In this document: positions 11,683 through 22,400 of the stretch, piece after piece
How positions within the stretch are numbered: the first letter of the stretch is position 1
How the letters are laid out: each line of letters starts with the position of its first letter
From: Paracoccus albicereus
Lineage (GTDB): Bacteria > Pseudomonadota > Alphaproteobacteria > Rhodobacterales > Rhodobacteraceae
DNA: 64,000 bases
Direction of reading: 5' to 3'
Assembly (NCBI RefSeq): GCF_024359525.1
Contig: NZ_JAKZEU010000002.1
Span: forward strand, 682,001 to 746,000
Position numbers and translations under genes: made by a program
The notes under the pieces: generated by a model
Databases searched by the model: none
What the model saw: the letters and a program-made list of their open reading frames with translations, nothing else
What the model was told of the DNA's origin: nothing

Positions 11683-14298
11683 GTGCGCAACGGCAGTGGC
11701 CTGGACCATCTCATGGAATTAGACGATCCACGCGCCGCAATGCCCGAGCATGCATTTAGATTAGACCACGCTCTGGTCGATACGACGTGGTATCTGCAAC
11801 GCTATCCAGATGTTGCGGCAAGTGGCCTGGAGCCGGCGACACATTATCGGCGTTACGGCTACAGGATCGGCCGCGATCCGCGGCCGGATATCTCAAGTGA
11901 ATTCCTGCGCGACGTCTTTGCTCTGCCCAAGAGACGCGAGCCGATGGAGGCGCTTGCAACAGGCCGCTATTCACTCCGACCGGAAAGAGTATTCCCGGCG
12001 GCGTCCCGACTGGCCGAGCGGGGCCGGCCCGCTTTAGCCGCTCGATTGTCACAGCGCTATCTGAGCGGAGAAATGGCATCGGTAGCTCACATGTTCGCTG
12101 CCAATGCGATGGTGTCGCCCGATCTTGACGCTTCGTCCGCCGCCACTGGCGTACTGACGTCTCCAAGCACCCGTGAAGCGTGGTGCACACGGGTGAATAT
12201 GTGGCTAGATGGACATGGTCTTTCACCAATTACGTTGATCGACGAAGTCGGGCGAGTGCCGCTGACGTACTGCCTAGTGCCTGCCCAGCCTGTCCAACTG
12301 GTCGGGGCTGGACCTTTAGTCAGCGTCATCCTCACCTGCCGGAACGAGGCAGACGCAGCCTTAGCGGCCGGTAGGTCGATCCTTAATCAAAGCTGGGCTA
12401 ATCTAGAATTGCTGGTCGTGGATGATGCGTCCACCGACGACACGGTAAAGCGTTTTGCCGCGCTTGCGGCAACTGATTCTCGTATGCGCTTGTGGCGCAA
12501 TTCGACTGCGATCGGGCCCTCTGCATCGCGCAATATCGCGGTCACCCAAACGTGCGGCTCATATATCACGGTGCATAACGCCCAGGACTGGGCACACCCC
12601 GAACGGATCGCGCATCAGGTTAAGTTTATGCGCGACGGCGGCGATGTTGCGTGCATGTTAATGCCGCTTGACGTGGATACACAGGGGCGGTTTTGGAACC
12701 CTGAAGAGTTATACGATACGTCAGAAAAAGCGCTCTCACTTAGGCGGCGGGGAATTCCCATGATACAGGCGTCAGCTTTTCACCAATCCCTAGGCTTTTG
12801 GGATAGTGTCGCTCAGGGCGGAGACGAGGAATTGATCGCACGGCTGCGGCATCTGACGGATGAACTGCCAGTGCTGAGGATACCCCTGCTACTGCGTCAT
12901 ACAGCGGAGCGTCCGTCGGTTTTAGATGACGCCGTAGACGGTGACGAAAATCCGTCGCTGGAAGCGTATCGCAGTGCTTTTGCTGCATACCATCGAACAC
13001 TTAACCCCGAAACCGCTCGACTTGATTTTCCAGCCCAGCGAAGGTTTGGTGTGCCGGACGAGTTGGTTACTCAGATAGATCGCGTCGTCGCCGCCGTGCA
13101 GGATCACATATCCAGCGGAATGCGGCTTACGCGCGATATCGATGTAGACGTGGCAATTGTAACCAATTTGAGGTTCCCTGGCGGCAATGCGTCGTCCACC
13201 CTAGACGAATTGCGGGTGTTTCGTCAGCGAGGTTTGCGCTGTGCGCTCATCCACTGCCCGGTGGACCTACCCGTCATTCGCTCTACCTCCGAAAGATATC
13301 GCTCTCATGAGGACATTACTGTGGAATGGTCGCGCATACGCAGGCTGACTGCACGCTGCCTGATCGTTCGGCATCCTCGAGTGGTGGTGTCCACCATGTT
13401 TCAGCGCATCGTCAAAAGACTGTCGGCGGAACACGCATTCGTTGTCGTGAACAATTCGCGCCTGCGCGCGACCGGAAGTCTCGTCTATAACATCGACGAC
13501 TTTAGCCGGATCGTGCGACAGCTACCAGTCGATCATCTACAGATCTGTCCTATCAGTACCGCGCTGCGAACCGAGATCGAGGACCATTCCCGGGCCAGCG
13601 GCGTCCCACTGCCGCTGTCAGGACTGGACTGGACTCCGACCCTGAACCCCGATGACTACAAGCTTGACGTCAAGCCACGCATGGTAGCCCCGATCTCAAT
13701 CGGAAGACATGGACGCGATGGGGACGAAAAGTGGCATGAAGATGCCGCCGCGCTGGCGCAGATCTATTCCGACCAACCCGGTGTCAGGGTGTCGATCCTT
13801 GGCGGAGCCGAGGTCGCGCGCAAGCGTCTGCGCGGCCTTCCGGCAAACTGGACCGTCCACGAGTTCGGTGAGATCGAGCCAAAGGAATATCTCGCCGGTC
13901 TAGATGTGTTCGTCTATTTCCCACGCAGCACGCTCGTCGAAGGATTCGGCCGAACAATTGGCGAAGCCATGATGGCCGGTGTGCCCTGCATTGTGTCCAA
14001 TACGCTGGAACGAAATTTTGGCCCGCTGGCGTTTTATTCCTCACCTGCCGCCGTCCATACCATGATCGCGGCGATGGCGCGCGACGACGACGCCCGGCAA
14101 GCGTTTTTGCGCGACGTGCAACAGGTTGCGATCGCGCGTTTTTCTTCCGATGCGATCGTAAGACGGTTCGCCGAAACTGGCCTTTTCGAGTCGGTGACAC
14201 ACGATGCCGAAAGACAGCTACTTCCCAAATCTCTGGTTTGGCGCGAAATGATCATCCGCACCGCCGAGAGCGAAGCGGCAGACGGCGACGCGAGTTGA
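11683..14298 (+). CDS. Two-domain glycosyltransferase (GT2 plus GT4-like)
   Basis: 871 residues. The N-terminal ~75 residues (WYLQRYPDVAASGLEPATHY then GYRIGRDPRP) form a small module also present in the protein at 19435. Residues about 200-420 are a GT2 family A domain: PLVSVILTCRNEADAALAAG, the strand LELLVVDDASTDDT and an acceptor region with HNAQDW in place of the usual DxD. Residues about 470-850 resemble a GT-B fold (GT4-like), with the nucleotide-sugar signature region YFPRSTLVEGFGRTIGEAMM. It probably adds two successive sugars to a surface polysaccharide. The start is GTG at 11683; an ATG at 11713 is an alternative. It follows the dehydrogenase by three bases. Confidence 0.8.
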   Translation: MRNGSGLDHLMELDDPRAAMPEHAFRLDHALVDTTWYLQRYPDVAASGLEPATHYRRYGYRIGRDPRPDISSEFLRDVFALPKRREPMEALATGRYSLRPERVFPAASRLAERGRPALAARLSQRYLSGEMASVAHMFAANAMVSPDLDASSAATGVLTSPSTREAWCTRVNMWLDGHGLSPITLIDEVGRVPLTYCLVPAQPVQLVGAGPLVSVILTCRNEADAALAAGRSILNQSWANLELLVVDDASTDDTVKRFAALAATDSRMRLWRNSTAIGPSASRNIAVTQTCGSYITVHNAQDWAHPERIAHQVKFMRDGGDVACMLMPLDVDTQGRFWNPEELYDTSEKALSLRRRGIPMIQASAFHQSLGFWDSVAQGGDEELIARLRHLTDELPVLRIPLLLRHTAERPSVLDDAVDGDENPSLEAYRSAFAAYHRTLNPETARLDFPAQRRFGVPDELVTQIDRVVAAVQDHISSGMRLTRDIDVDVAIVTNLRFPGGNASSTLDELRVFRQRGLRCALIHCPVDLPVIRSTSERYRSHEDITVEWSRIRRLTARCLIVRHPRVVVSTMFQRIVKRLSAEHAFVVVNNSRLRATGSLVYNIDDFSRIVRQLPVDHLQICPISTALRTEIEDHSRASGVPLPLSGLDWTPTLNPDDYKLDVKPRMVAPISIGRHGRDGDEKWHEDAAALAQIYSDQPGVRVSILGGAEVARKRLRGLPANWTVHEFGEIEPKEYLAGLDVFVYFPRSTLVEGFGRTIGEAMMAGVPCIVSNTLERNFGPLAFYSSPAAVHTMIAAMARDDDARQAFLRDVQQVAIARFSSDAIVRRFAETGLFESVTHDAERQLLPKSLVWREMIIRTAESEAADGDAS

Positions 14299-14389
14299 TG
14301 CGTGGATCTGGGCGTGCACCGAACGGTCGCACCGGACGAGGGAGTCCTGCCCGTCTCCTGCCATCATCAAGGTGCTTCACCGCCAAGGC

Positions 14390-15046
14390 TCACTCAGCCA
14401 TGCTCTCTTCGTGATGCGCAATCGCTTCCTCAAGGTCAGGATAGAATGTCAGCTTGCCATTTTCCAGCACCGCCCCAGCGTCGCAGAAATCCCTCAGAGT
14501 GCTGCTGGAATGCGACACGAAGATCGCGGACGCTCCTCGCAGCCTCGCTTTCAATAGAAACTTGCTCTTTCGCTTAAATTTGGTGTCACCGACCGCTGTC
14601 ACCTCATCGATAAGGTACGTGCCAAATGGAATTGCCATGGATGTCCCAAACGCCAGTCGGGCTCGCATACCCGATGAATAGGTCCTGAAAGGTTGTCTGA
14701 AATGGGGGCCGACATCGGCGAAATGGGAGACAAAATCACACATCGCTTCGGTATCCATGCCATAGATCCGGGCGATGAAGCGGACATTCTGCTCACCAGT
14801 CAGTTCTTTGTGAAAGGAACCGGCGTAGCCCACTGGCCACGATATGGTGCCGTCGGACAGGATTTGACCAGAAGTCGGCAGGATGTTACCCGCGATCATA
14901 TGCAGCAACGTGGATTTTCCCGCGCCGTTCCGTCCCAACAATGCGACAGACGACCCGGTGGGAAAGATCGCATCGATCTTCTTCGCGACGTACTTTTCCC
15001 CCTGCCGAGATTTGAACACTTTGGTGAGATTGACCAGACGGATCAT
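14390..15046 (-). CDS. kpsT: Capsule polysaccharide ABC exporter, ATP-binding subunit (KpsT-like)
   Basis: 218 residues, the usual KpsT/CtrD length. It has Walker A GRNGAGKST (about 38-46), an ABC signature of the divergent type seen in polysaccharide exporters (TYSSGMRARLAFG) and Walker B TYLIDEVTAVGD. The H-loop is in IFVSHSSSTL. It would energise export of the completed glycan through the KpsM-type permease encoded at 16753. Its start lies 11 bases after the stop of the kpsE-like gene, so the two form a minus-strand operon. Its 3' end converges on the glycosyltransferase at 14298. Confidence 0.9.
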   Translation of the reverse strand: MIRLVNLTKVFKSRQGEKYVAKKIDAIFPTGSSVALLGRNGAGKSTLLHMIAGNILPTSGQILSDGTISWPVGYAGSFHKELTGEQNVRFIARIYGMDTEAMCDFVSHFADVGPHFRQPFRTYSSGMRARLAFGTSMAIPFGTYLIDEVTAVGDTKFKRKSKFLLKARLRGASAIFVSHSSSTLRDFCDAGAVLENGKLTFYPDLEEAIAHHEESMAE

Positions 15047-15057
15047 CTTCAGTGCCC

Positions 15058-16374
15058 TTAGCGCCGGTCGCGGCTGCCATAATAGATGAGAACACCCACC
15101 AGCCAGACGCTGAGGATGAAGCCTGAAAACATGGCCAGTAATCGCAAGCGCCGGGGATATTCCGGCACCGTTGCCTCGACGGGGGTCACGTATGACGCAA
15201 GATACAGCGAGTTACGGTCCGCCTCAGCCCGGGCCTCTTCATATGCAGCAAGTGCGGCGGTGTAGGCTGCTTCCGCGAATTGACGGTCAACCTCGATCGC
15301 CTCGTAGTCGCTAACGATGCGCGACAGATCCTGATCGTCTTCGCGGGACGAGGCAATGTTTTTGCGCTGCTGCTCGATTTCGTTGCTAATGACATCAACA
15401 CGCAGTTCGGCCTGGGTAATTCGAGGATCGTCAGAGCGTGCATTGGCTCGGACCATTCCGAGCTGCACAATAGCGTCAGCGAGTTGCGCCTGCAGTGAGG
15501 TGAGAATGCCTTCCTGCCCCGTGACATTCGCCAGCGGATCGATCACGCGATTATCCTGACGGAAAGAACTGACGGCCTGCCGTGAGGATTTTAACCGCTC
15601 GACCGCGCGATCAAGATCTTCCTGTGCGTAGGAAAGCGAGTCGTCGCGAGCGACGGCGTTGATCCTGTTCAGCATGAGCTGGCTCTGCTCGAGTATTGCC
15701 TCTGCGATGGCGCGTGAATCCTCCGGGCGAAAGCTCAACACGCGCAGGTCGAGCATTCCCTGATCATAGTAGATATGCACCTGCCGGTTCCAGTGAGACA
15801 GCAGCGATTCCGGGCTACCATTACCGCTGTATCCGAAGACAGGATCGTCCGTTGGCGGGGTCCAAATCGATTGAAGATCTAGTTTTTTATCTACTTCGTT
15901 TACCAGCGCACCGCTTTGGATGAACTTGTAGAGAATGTCGGTTTCTTCGGTCGAGGATTTGCCAGCCAGCTCTGCCAGCCCACCTAGCGCGCCGATAGGA
16001 GTCGTGGAACCTTGTGTTCGCACCAAGAAGCCGACGTAGGAAGCATACTGATCGGCGGCGCGTCCATAAAGATACCACGCGGTAGCGATTATGGGTAGGA
16101 CACCCACCAGCAAGAAGCTGAGCAGGATGACGAGATGGCGGCGCGATTTGCGGACGACACGCAAGTGCGAAAGCTGGGCCTGCGCGTCGGCGATCCCTTC
16201 TGCCTCTTCGGCATCGCGCGCCTGCTGTTTGCGAGCCTTAGCGGCCGCAGACTTTTCGGCTTTGAGCTCAGCCGCCGTTCGACTGTCCGTCTTGACAGGC
16301 TTTTTGGCCCGATGTGGCTGCGGAGTGACCGGGGCTTCGGCGGTTTCACCGACAGGATGATCGCGCGAGGTCAT
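15058..16374 (-). CDS. kpsE: Capsule polysaccharide export inner-membrane protein (KpsE/CtrB/BexC-like)
   Basis: 438 residues. An Ala/Lys/Glu-rich cytoplasmic N-terminus (about 1-75) precedes a membrane helix (RRHLVILLSFLLVGVLPIIA). A long periplasmic region with coiled-coil segments follows (SYAQEDLDRAVERLKSSRQA; then EIEQQRKNIASSREDDQDL), and a second membrane helix lies near the C-terminus after the Pro-rich PVEATVPEYPRRLRLL motif typical of the PCP-3 family. These proteins bridge the inner-membrane exporter and the outer-membrane channel. No outer-membrane polysaccharide export protein (KpsD/CtrA) is seen in the window. It is cotranscribed with kpsT. Confidence 0.87.
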   Translation of the reverse strand: MTSRDHPVGETAEAPVTPQPHRAKKPVKTDSRTAAELKAEKSAAAKARKQQARDAEEAEGIADAQAQLSHLRVVRKSRRHLVILLSFLLVGVLPIIATAWYLYGRAADQYASYVGFLVRTQGSTTPIGALGGLAELAGKSSTEETDILYKFIQSGALVNEVDKKLDLQSIWTPPTDDPVFGYSGNGSPESLLSHWNRQVHIYYDQGMLDLRVLSFRPEDSRAIAEAILEQSQLMLNRINAVARDDSLSYAQEDLDRAVERLKSSRQAVSSFRQDNRVIDPLANVTGQEGILTSLQAQLADAIVQLGMVRANARSDDPRITQAELRVDVISNEIEQQRKNIASSREDDQDLSRIVSDYEAIEVDRQFAEAAYTAALAAYEEARAEADRNSLYLASYVTPVEATVPEYPRRLRLLAMFSGFILSVWLVGVLIYYGSRDRR

Positions 16375-16752
16375 GATCGTTGTATCTGGAATCCGTCCAC
16401 CATGATGCCAGCTTCGGCAGCGATCAATGACGCGTCAACGGTATCGGGGTGGTCGGAATGAGGTGTCAGAAAGTGCATTGATTCGGATCGCTCGATCGGG
16501 GTACTTCTCTGTCGCACGGGGCGGTGTTCAACGCCAGCCAAGTGAAAGCACTCTAGACGCCCGGCCCGCGTATGCACTTTCAAGACTATGCAAGGACGGT
16601 GCGGTGCCAGTTACGGCAGGATCTGCCGAGCCGGAGATTGTCGATTGGCGACTGCCGGAGGTGCAGCGCCCCCCTATGTGTGCGTGGACGCGGGACAACG
16701 TAATTGATTGCCGATAGCGCCAGAAGCGGTTAAACCCGCGTTGTGAGGAGCG
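16375..16752. other. Divergent intergenic region between kpsE and kpsM genes
   Basis: 378 bases with no convincing gene. It must contain the two outward promoters for the minus-strand kpsE-kpsT pair and the plus-strand kpsM operon. I see no clear sigma-70 box pair or operator. A GAGG site lies just before the GTG start at 16753. Confidence 0.5.
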
Positions 16753-17583
16753 GTGACGACAGCAATGAGAGCCGATCGCGGACTGGGGCTTGATCGTCAC
16801 GATCAGTGTGTGCGTCCGCGTGTCTCCGGTCTCCGCACAACCGTCGCGATGATGTTGCGTGAAATGTCGACGAGTCACGGACGTGCGACCGGTGGCTATT
16901 TCTGGGCGATCATTGATCCGATTGCTGGGATCGCGCTGATGACGCTGGTCTTTTCGATCGTCATGCGGAACCCGCCGATCGGCACGAACTTCGTCATCTT
17001 CTACGCAACGGGGTATGTGCCGTTTAGCCTCTATGGCAAACTGACGAACAAAATGGGCGGCGCCATTAGCAGTTCACGCTCGCTGCTGGCGTATCCTGCC
17101 GTGACGGTAACGGATGCGCTGTTGTCACGAGCGATGGTCACGATCTTGACCGAGATTGTCGTCACCTATCTGATCTTTTCTTTCATTCTGTTATCCCAAG
17201 AAACGAGAACCGATCCGGACATCGCGACGATCGCTGTTGCTATCGCGATGTGCATTTCGCTGGCCTTTGGCATCGGGACGATCAACGCCTTCCTGTTCTC
17301 GGCCTTCCCCGAATGGATGACGATCTGGTCCGTTTTGAACCGCCCACTGTTTATCATTTCATGCGTTTTCTTCATCTACGACAACGTTCCGCATCCCTAC
17401 GACAAGTGGCTCTGGTTCAATCCACTCGTTCACGTCATCGGGCAGATGCGGAAGGGCTTTTACCATTCATATTCGGGCGATTACGTTTCCGTCGCGTATG
17501 TGTTCGGGCTCGCCGCCGTGCTTTCAGTCATAGGACTTGCGCTCGTTACACGCTACCACCGCGAAATAGTCAACGAGTGGTGA
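16753..17583 (+). CDS. kpsM: Capsule polysaccharide ABC exporter permease (KpsM-like)
   Basis: 276 residues with about six hydrophobic helices, the ABC-2 layout. The N-terminal amphipathic region has MMLREMSTSHGRATGGYFWA, close to the KpsM/CtrC/BexB pattern, followed by IIDPIAGIALMTLVFSIVM. The C-terminal region has WLWFNPLVHVIGQMRKGFYH, a conserved stretch of this family. It forms the membrane channel partner of the KpsT protein encoded on the other strand. The start is GTG at 16753, supported by GAGG upstream; a later Met at codon 5 is possible. The next gene starts two bases after the stop. Confidence 0.87.
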   Translation: MTTAMRADRGLGLDRHDQCVRPRVSGLRTTVAMMLREMSTSHGRATGGYFWAIIDPIAGIALMTLVFSIVMRNPPIGTNFVIFYATGYVPFSLYGKLTNKMGGAISSSRSLLAYPAVTVTDALLSRAMVTILTEIVVTYLIFSFILLSQETRTDPDIATIAVAIAMCISLAFGIGTINAFLFSAFPEWMTIWSVLNRPLFIISCVFFIYDNVPHPYDKWLWFNPLVHVIGQMRKGFYHSYSGDYVSVAYVFGLAAVLSVIGLALVTRYHREIVNEW

Positions 17584-17585
17584 CC

Positions 17586-18011
17586 ATGTCGAGCCAGCAT
17601 GAAGAGCCCGATGGCGACCCCCATAGACCGCAGCTCCTCGCGGTGGTCGCTCTGAAGATGATCAAGAGCGAGGCTGAGGGTCTGGCCGAAGCGGCCCGTC
17701 ACGGGCTTGATGCAGCCGAAGCTCGCGCGCTGCAAGACCGGCTCATGTCACGGGCCGAAGACGTGTTCTCGGACCGCGCTGAGCGGCTCGAACTTGAACT
17801 AGCTGCCTCCCGCGAAGAACTCGTTCGGCTTGTTAGACTGACGGAGGATCGCTGGTTGGCCGCAGTGATCCGGGATGGAGCGCGATCGATAGCAGATCGC
17901 CTAACTGACCTGCGCCTCAGAATGAAGTCGGGCGCCTTGAACATGGCCCGCCGCTTGCCACCGCCAGTCAAGACGAAACTGTCAAGATATGTCTGGCGGC
18001 GGCGGCAATGA
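17586..18011 (+). CDS. Uncharacterised helical protein in the capsule operon
   Basis: 141 residues, no family recognised. It begins MSSQHEEPDGDPHRPQ, then is predicted strongly helical and charged (LLAVVALKMIKSEAEGLAEA; ERLELELAASREELVRLVRL), so a short coiled coil is likely. The C-terminus is basic (PVKTKLSRYVWRRRQ). The frame is open further upstream inside kpsM, but the ATG at 17586, two bases after the kpsM stop, fits the operon. Its stop overlaps the start of the next gene (ATGA), so translation is coupled. It may be an accessory protein of the export or glycosylation machinery; that is a guess from context only. Confidence 0.65.
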   Translation: MSSQHEEPDGDPHRPQLLAVVALKMIKSEAEGLAEAARHGLDAAEARALQDRLMSRAEDVFSDRAERLELELAASREELVRLVRLTEDRWLAAVIRDGARSIADRLTDLRLRMKSGALNMARRLPPPVKTKLSRYVWRRRQ

Positions 18012-19195
18012 CGGGCGACTATCACGGCGATGACTCGCCGACCGAGACTACGCGGCGGCCGGGATTGTTGCGCCGGATTCGACATATCTACGCGCGCGAG
18101 GGCATCGCAGGTCTGATTGGCAGATTGCGCTACAGCTTCCTGCTGAAGCCGGGGATGAAGCCTCCGCCTCGGCTTCGGGCGGGCGCAGTGGTTGTGGTGC
18201 ATCAGGGCAGCCACGATCTGAGCAGCTTGTTTCGTGATCGCTTTGGCGCCGCGGTCTCGGGGTCAACTGGCGCCCATCCCTCAACAATTCATCTTGGTGT
18301 GCCTCAAGGGCCGGCCACAGCTTCGGATGTCGTCGTGCTGATGGGCTCGGGGCCAATACCACGCAATGTAAAGGGCGCTGGCCTTGTCATATCCGACGAC
18401 CCTGGCCGTATCGCCCGCCTCTCCGCGGCACGACAGCAGGTGATGGCGGTATCATTGCCGCTGGACGAGCCCTCGCTGCGGCGGATCGACGTGCTGACCG
18501 GACGCCGCGACCCGGGTAGCATCGACATGAGCGATGCGATCCGACCCGCGCTGAACCGACGAGTTCCTCGACTCTGCCTGACACTTCCCGAACATCCCAC
18601 GCGCGCGACAGGGTTCTCTGACACGGACCAGCTTGGCATGACGATGGTGAATGGTTTGCGATACCACCCGTCCTGGATGGGTGCGGCTTACAGCTATCGC
18701 CAGATTGCACGCGCGCTGATGTCTGCCGGTCGGACCCACGCACTGATCGCGCAGGACGACATGGTACCGACGGTGTCGTTCGAACACCGCATCGCAACCG
18801 CCGAACGCTATTTCGTGGACAGTGGCGCCGACATGCTTGCAGGGTTGGTGACCGACATTGACGACAGCTTTCGCATCCGCCGTGTCGTTTGCAAGGACGG
18901 AATGAACTTTGTTCATCTCAACAAGGGTGTCGGGCTGGTCATGAACCTTTTTGGCCCGCGGGCGCTAGAACGGATTGCGCATTGGCGTCGGCATCCGAGC
19001 GGTGAGCATGGGCCGGTGACAATCGATCGATACCTTGCGGCCTCGTCGAACTTCGACGTTGTCGTTCCTTTGCCGTTTCTTGTCGGTCATCGCAAAGACG
19101 TCAATTCGACTATGTGGCCATTTACCAACGGTCGCTATAGCACCTTGCTAGCGTATAGCGAGCGGCGTCTCTCCGAAATGGTCGCCACCCTTTGA
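18008..19195 (+). CDS. Putative glycosyltransferase of the capsule locus
   Basis: 395 residues, no firm family. The basic N-terminus (LLRRIRHIYAREGIAGLIGR) may associate with the membrane. The middle contains IARALMSAGRTHALIAQDDM, in which the QDDM resembles the acidic metal-binding turn of GT-A enzymes such as the GT25 group. The last third has conserved-looking FVHLNKGVGLVMNLFGPRAL and GPVTIDRYLAASSNF, compatible with acceptor binding. It is translationally coupled to the preceding gene and lies in the kpsM operon. A glycan-modifying role is likely, but the specific reaction is unknown. Confidence 0.55.
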   Translation: MTGDYHGDDSPTETTRRPGLLRRIRHIYAREGIAGLIGRLRYSFLLKPGMKPPPRLRAGAVVVVHQGSHDLSSLFRDRFGAAVSGSTGAHPSTIHLGVPQGPATASDVVVLMGSGPIPRNVKGAGLVISDDPGRIARLSAARQQVMAVSLPLDEPSLRRIDVLTGRRDPGSIDMSDAIRPALNRRVPRLCLTLPEHPTRATGFSDTDQLGMTMVNGLRYHPSWMGAAYSYRQIARALMSAGRTHALIAQDDMVPTVSFEHRIATAERYFVDSGADMLAGLVTDIDDSFRIRRVVCKDGMNFVHLNKGVGLVMNLFGPRALERIAHWRRHPSGEHGPVTIDRYLAASSNFDVVVPLPFLVGHRKDVNSTMWPFTNGRYSTLLAYSERRLSEMVATL

Positions 19196-19434
19196 GACCA
19201 GCACCGCAACGGCAGGGTGCGAAGAGGTCCTGACAAACACTGGCAGCGGCGGGCTTTCCAGGCATTGAAGCGATGGCGACCCGATTTTCCGGCTGCAACC
19301 AGTAACGCCAAATCCAAGTTATTGGCGATGAGCCTGCGAGCAGCGCGTCACGTTAGGCATGCAAATTGATTGTTATCCTCCAGGATGCGAGTTACGCATT
19401 CGTCATCCATTAAGCTAAATGATCTGAGGCCTCG

Positions 19435-22400
19435 ATGATCACACCAACCTGCCAGCAAATCGAAGCCCTCGTATCCAGCGAGCATTTTGATCCGGAGTGG
19501 TATCGTCAGCAAAACCCAGAGGTTGATGCGCTGAAGATGGATCCGGCGCTGCACTACCTGATCTACGGACATCGGCTCGGCCGCGATCCGGGGCCCGAGT
19601 TTTCGACAGAGTTCGTGCGGCGAGCGTTTCGGCTGAAGCCAAGTCAGGAACCGATCGCTTGGATTGCGAGAGAGACGCAAAAGAACGGCAGCATACCGGA
19701 GCCTCGTCGTGAAAAAATTATTGACGGCGCTTCGGCGGTCGCACTGATGGGTGACCAAAATCGCGCAATCGCGCTGGCGGTTCAGTATCTGCCCGATGAT
19801 CTGGCCTATACGGTAGAAATCCTACGAGCCAATGCAGCGGTCCGCGCGGACGATGATGAGGCTTGGCTGCACCACGTGAATGCCTACCTGGCCCACTTTG
19901 ACGTTGCGCCCGTCCATTTGAAACCTGGCCCGGAATCCCGCTTTATGCGGCTTTCCGCACCTAAGCCCGATCCTGTCAAAGGCGGGTCCCGCGTCAGCGT
20001 CATCATGCCAGCCTGGAATGCCTCGCGCACGATCGAACATGCTGCTCAATCGATCCTTCAACAGTCTTGGCGCAATCTGGAACTGCTGATCGTGGATGAC
20101 CGGTCGGATGACGATACATGGGACGTGATCCAGAGAATTGCCAAACGGGACAGCCGGGTTCGCGCACTCCGCAACGAGGTTAATGTCGGCCCCTACGTCT
20201 CCAAGAATATTGCTCTGACGATGGCGACAGGAGACTGGATCACCGGCCATGATGCTGACGATTGGGCTCTGCCGACGCGCATCGAGCGTCACGTCAGAAC
20301 AGCGCTGAAGCGCGGCTTGAAAGCTAGTGTGACTTATATGCTTCGCACCCGTGAAGATGGGCAGGCGACGCACCTGAATGGAATCACCAAGTTTTGCTTG
20401 GACGGCGTGGCCCGGCGAGCGTCAATCTCCTGCTTGTTTGAGCGGGACACGCTCCGTTCAAGATTGGGCTTCTGGGATAGCGTGCGCTATGGCGGCGACA
20501 GTGAAATGATTGCTCGAGCAGAAGCGTTCCTCGGGGAAGAATTTGCTTTTCTACCCGAAGTCGGCATGTTCTGCCTGAATCACGCGTCAAGTTTGACCAA
20601 CAGCGAAACCTCTGGTGTCGCAAATGTCGGAATGGCGCCGTCGCGCTTTGCTTACAAAAGCTGCTGGAAAGACCTCTACGTGCCAGGGATGGCTCCCACA
20701 CTGGCCTATCTGCCGTTTCCCCAACAAGAGCTCCGCCACGATACGCCTAAGGAAATGCGAGTTCCGCTGGCGGATGTCCAAACCAATTTAGATAATATCG
20801 CTACGGCGCGATCAACTTCAGCAAAAGAAAACACTTCGCTCGATAATCTCGAAGACCCTGTCACGCCCGCGAACCATGTAGCGGTCCGGGGGCCAGGTGT
20901 CACAGCGCCCACGCCGGCTTACGAGAATGGTCCCGTTTCACCGACAAAGCCGCAGGCTTTCGATGCGGACGTTGCCAACACTTCTCGGGTTGCGGACCTC
21001 AATTTTGAAAATTTCCATTTTCGACGCGCGGATGGTAAACCCTTTCGTATTCTCGCACGTGGCGACTGCACAAGCTTTCGGACTGTTCATTTGAACAAAC
21101 ACCTTTTTCCTGATGGAGTCACGTTCATCCAAGCCCAGAAATCTCCATTTATCATGGTGAACGAGGCAATGGATGGGGTGAGTGTGACGCATGATGAACT
21201 TAGGAGAATTTCAGAGATCTCTAACATGCCGAATGTTCTCCAGCGGCATTATCAGGGACAAGCCGATCGCGAGATTCTTGAAGCCCAAGATGCCGATCTA
21301 ATAATTATCGACACATGGGCCGACCTGAATTTCGAATTATGGCGGTCTAACGACGAGGGCTGGACGCTGTGGATTCACCCAAAGTTTTTACGTGATCCTG
21401 TCCGTTTTCGGGAGACTCACACTAATATTGGCCGGCGCTCTCTCGAACAATCGGTCACCGATGCAAAGCAGCTGGTGCAGAATCTTCGGATCAAGAACCC
21501 CGAGGTGCCAACGCTAATCCTCAATCAGCAAATTGATTATTATCCCAAGATGGAAAGTAGGCGCGAGTACTATCGCTTCGGAGAAGCTTTGATGGAGCGC
21601 CTGGACGGGTCATGGTTTGGCGGCGTCATTCCACGACACGATCTTCAGACTGCCGACATGGATTCGTGCGGACCAGGGAACACGCTACACTTCCAAGGCT
21701 CGACCTACCTCCGTATGGTGAAGAGCGCGCTTAAGGCGGGTATGATTGATCACTTCACTAAATCGTCCGTCCATTCAGCAACTCCGTCTAAGTGTCATCT
21801 TGGCTCGGCCGCAAAGCCTGCTGAAAATGCGGATAACGCGTCACCGTCCACGCAGTCAGAATTGAGCGCCATCACCACCGAAAAAGTTCCCTTCGCCCAT
21901 GACAACCCTGCAAACGAACCATATCCGATTCGCCAGATAGTTGTGCCTTCGGCCGCACAGAAGACCTTGGAAAACTACATAATCACGTCACCCAACGCCG
22001 CGCCGCCGCGCTGGACCCCAGTCGTTATCAAGATTTCACGTGGTGATTACGCCAACTGGGAGAAGCGGATCAACAAACGATATAATCGGGTTCGGATGAA
22101 ACGCAGATCGCAGCGCGAGGGTCACACAGTTAGCCGCTTCAACCCAAGGCTTTATATTCCGGATATGCATACGATTCATCATTCGTCCAAGGAAAGGTCG
22201 GGCGGTCAGATGCGAGGCAATTATCTCAGAACTATCGGGGAAATGGGCGGCGCACCAACTCAATACATCGCACCCGTCGAGCCTGAGGTCGCAACCGATT
22301 GGCTGCAGTGCTTTGGAGTTTTCAAGCCCTTACCAAGCCATAAGCAAGGATCAGTGGAAGTAGGACAACAGCTTCTAAGCTATATTTCCGTTCGCCGCAT

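Noticed and set aside
17250..17585. Upstream extension of the 17586 gene
   Set aside because: Lies out of frame inside kpsM; the ATG two bases after the kpsM stop is the sensible start.
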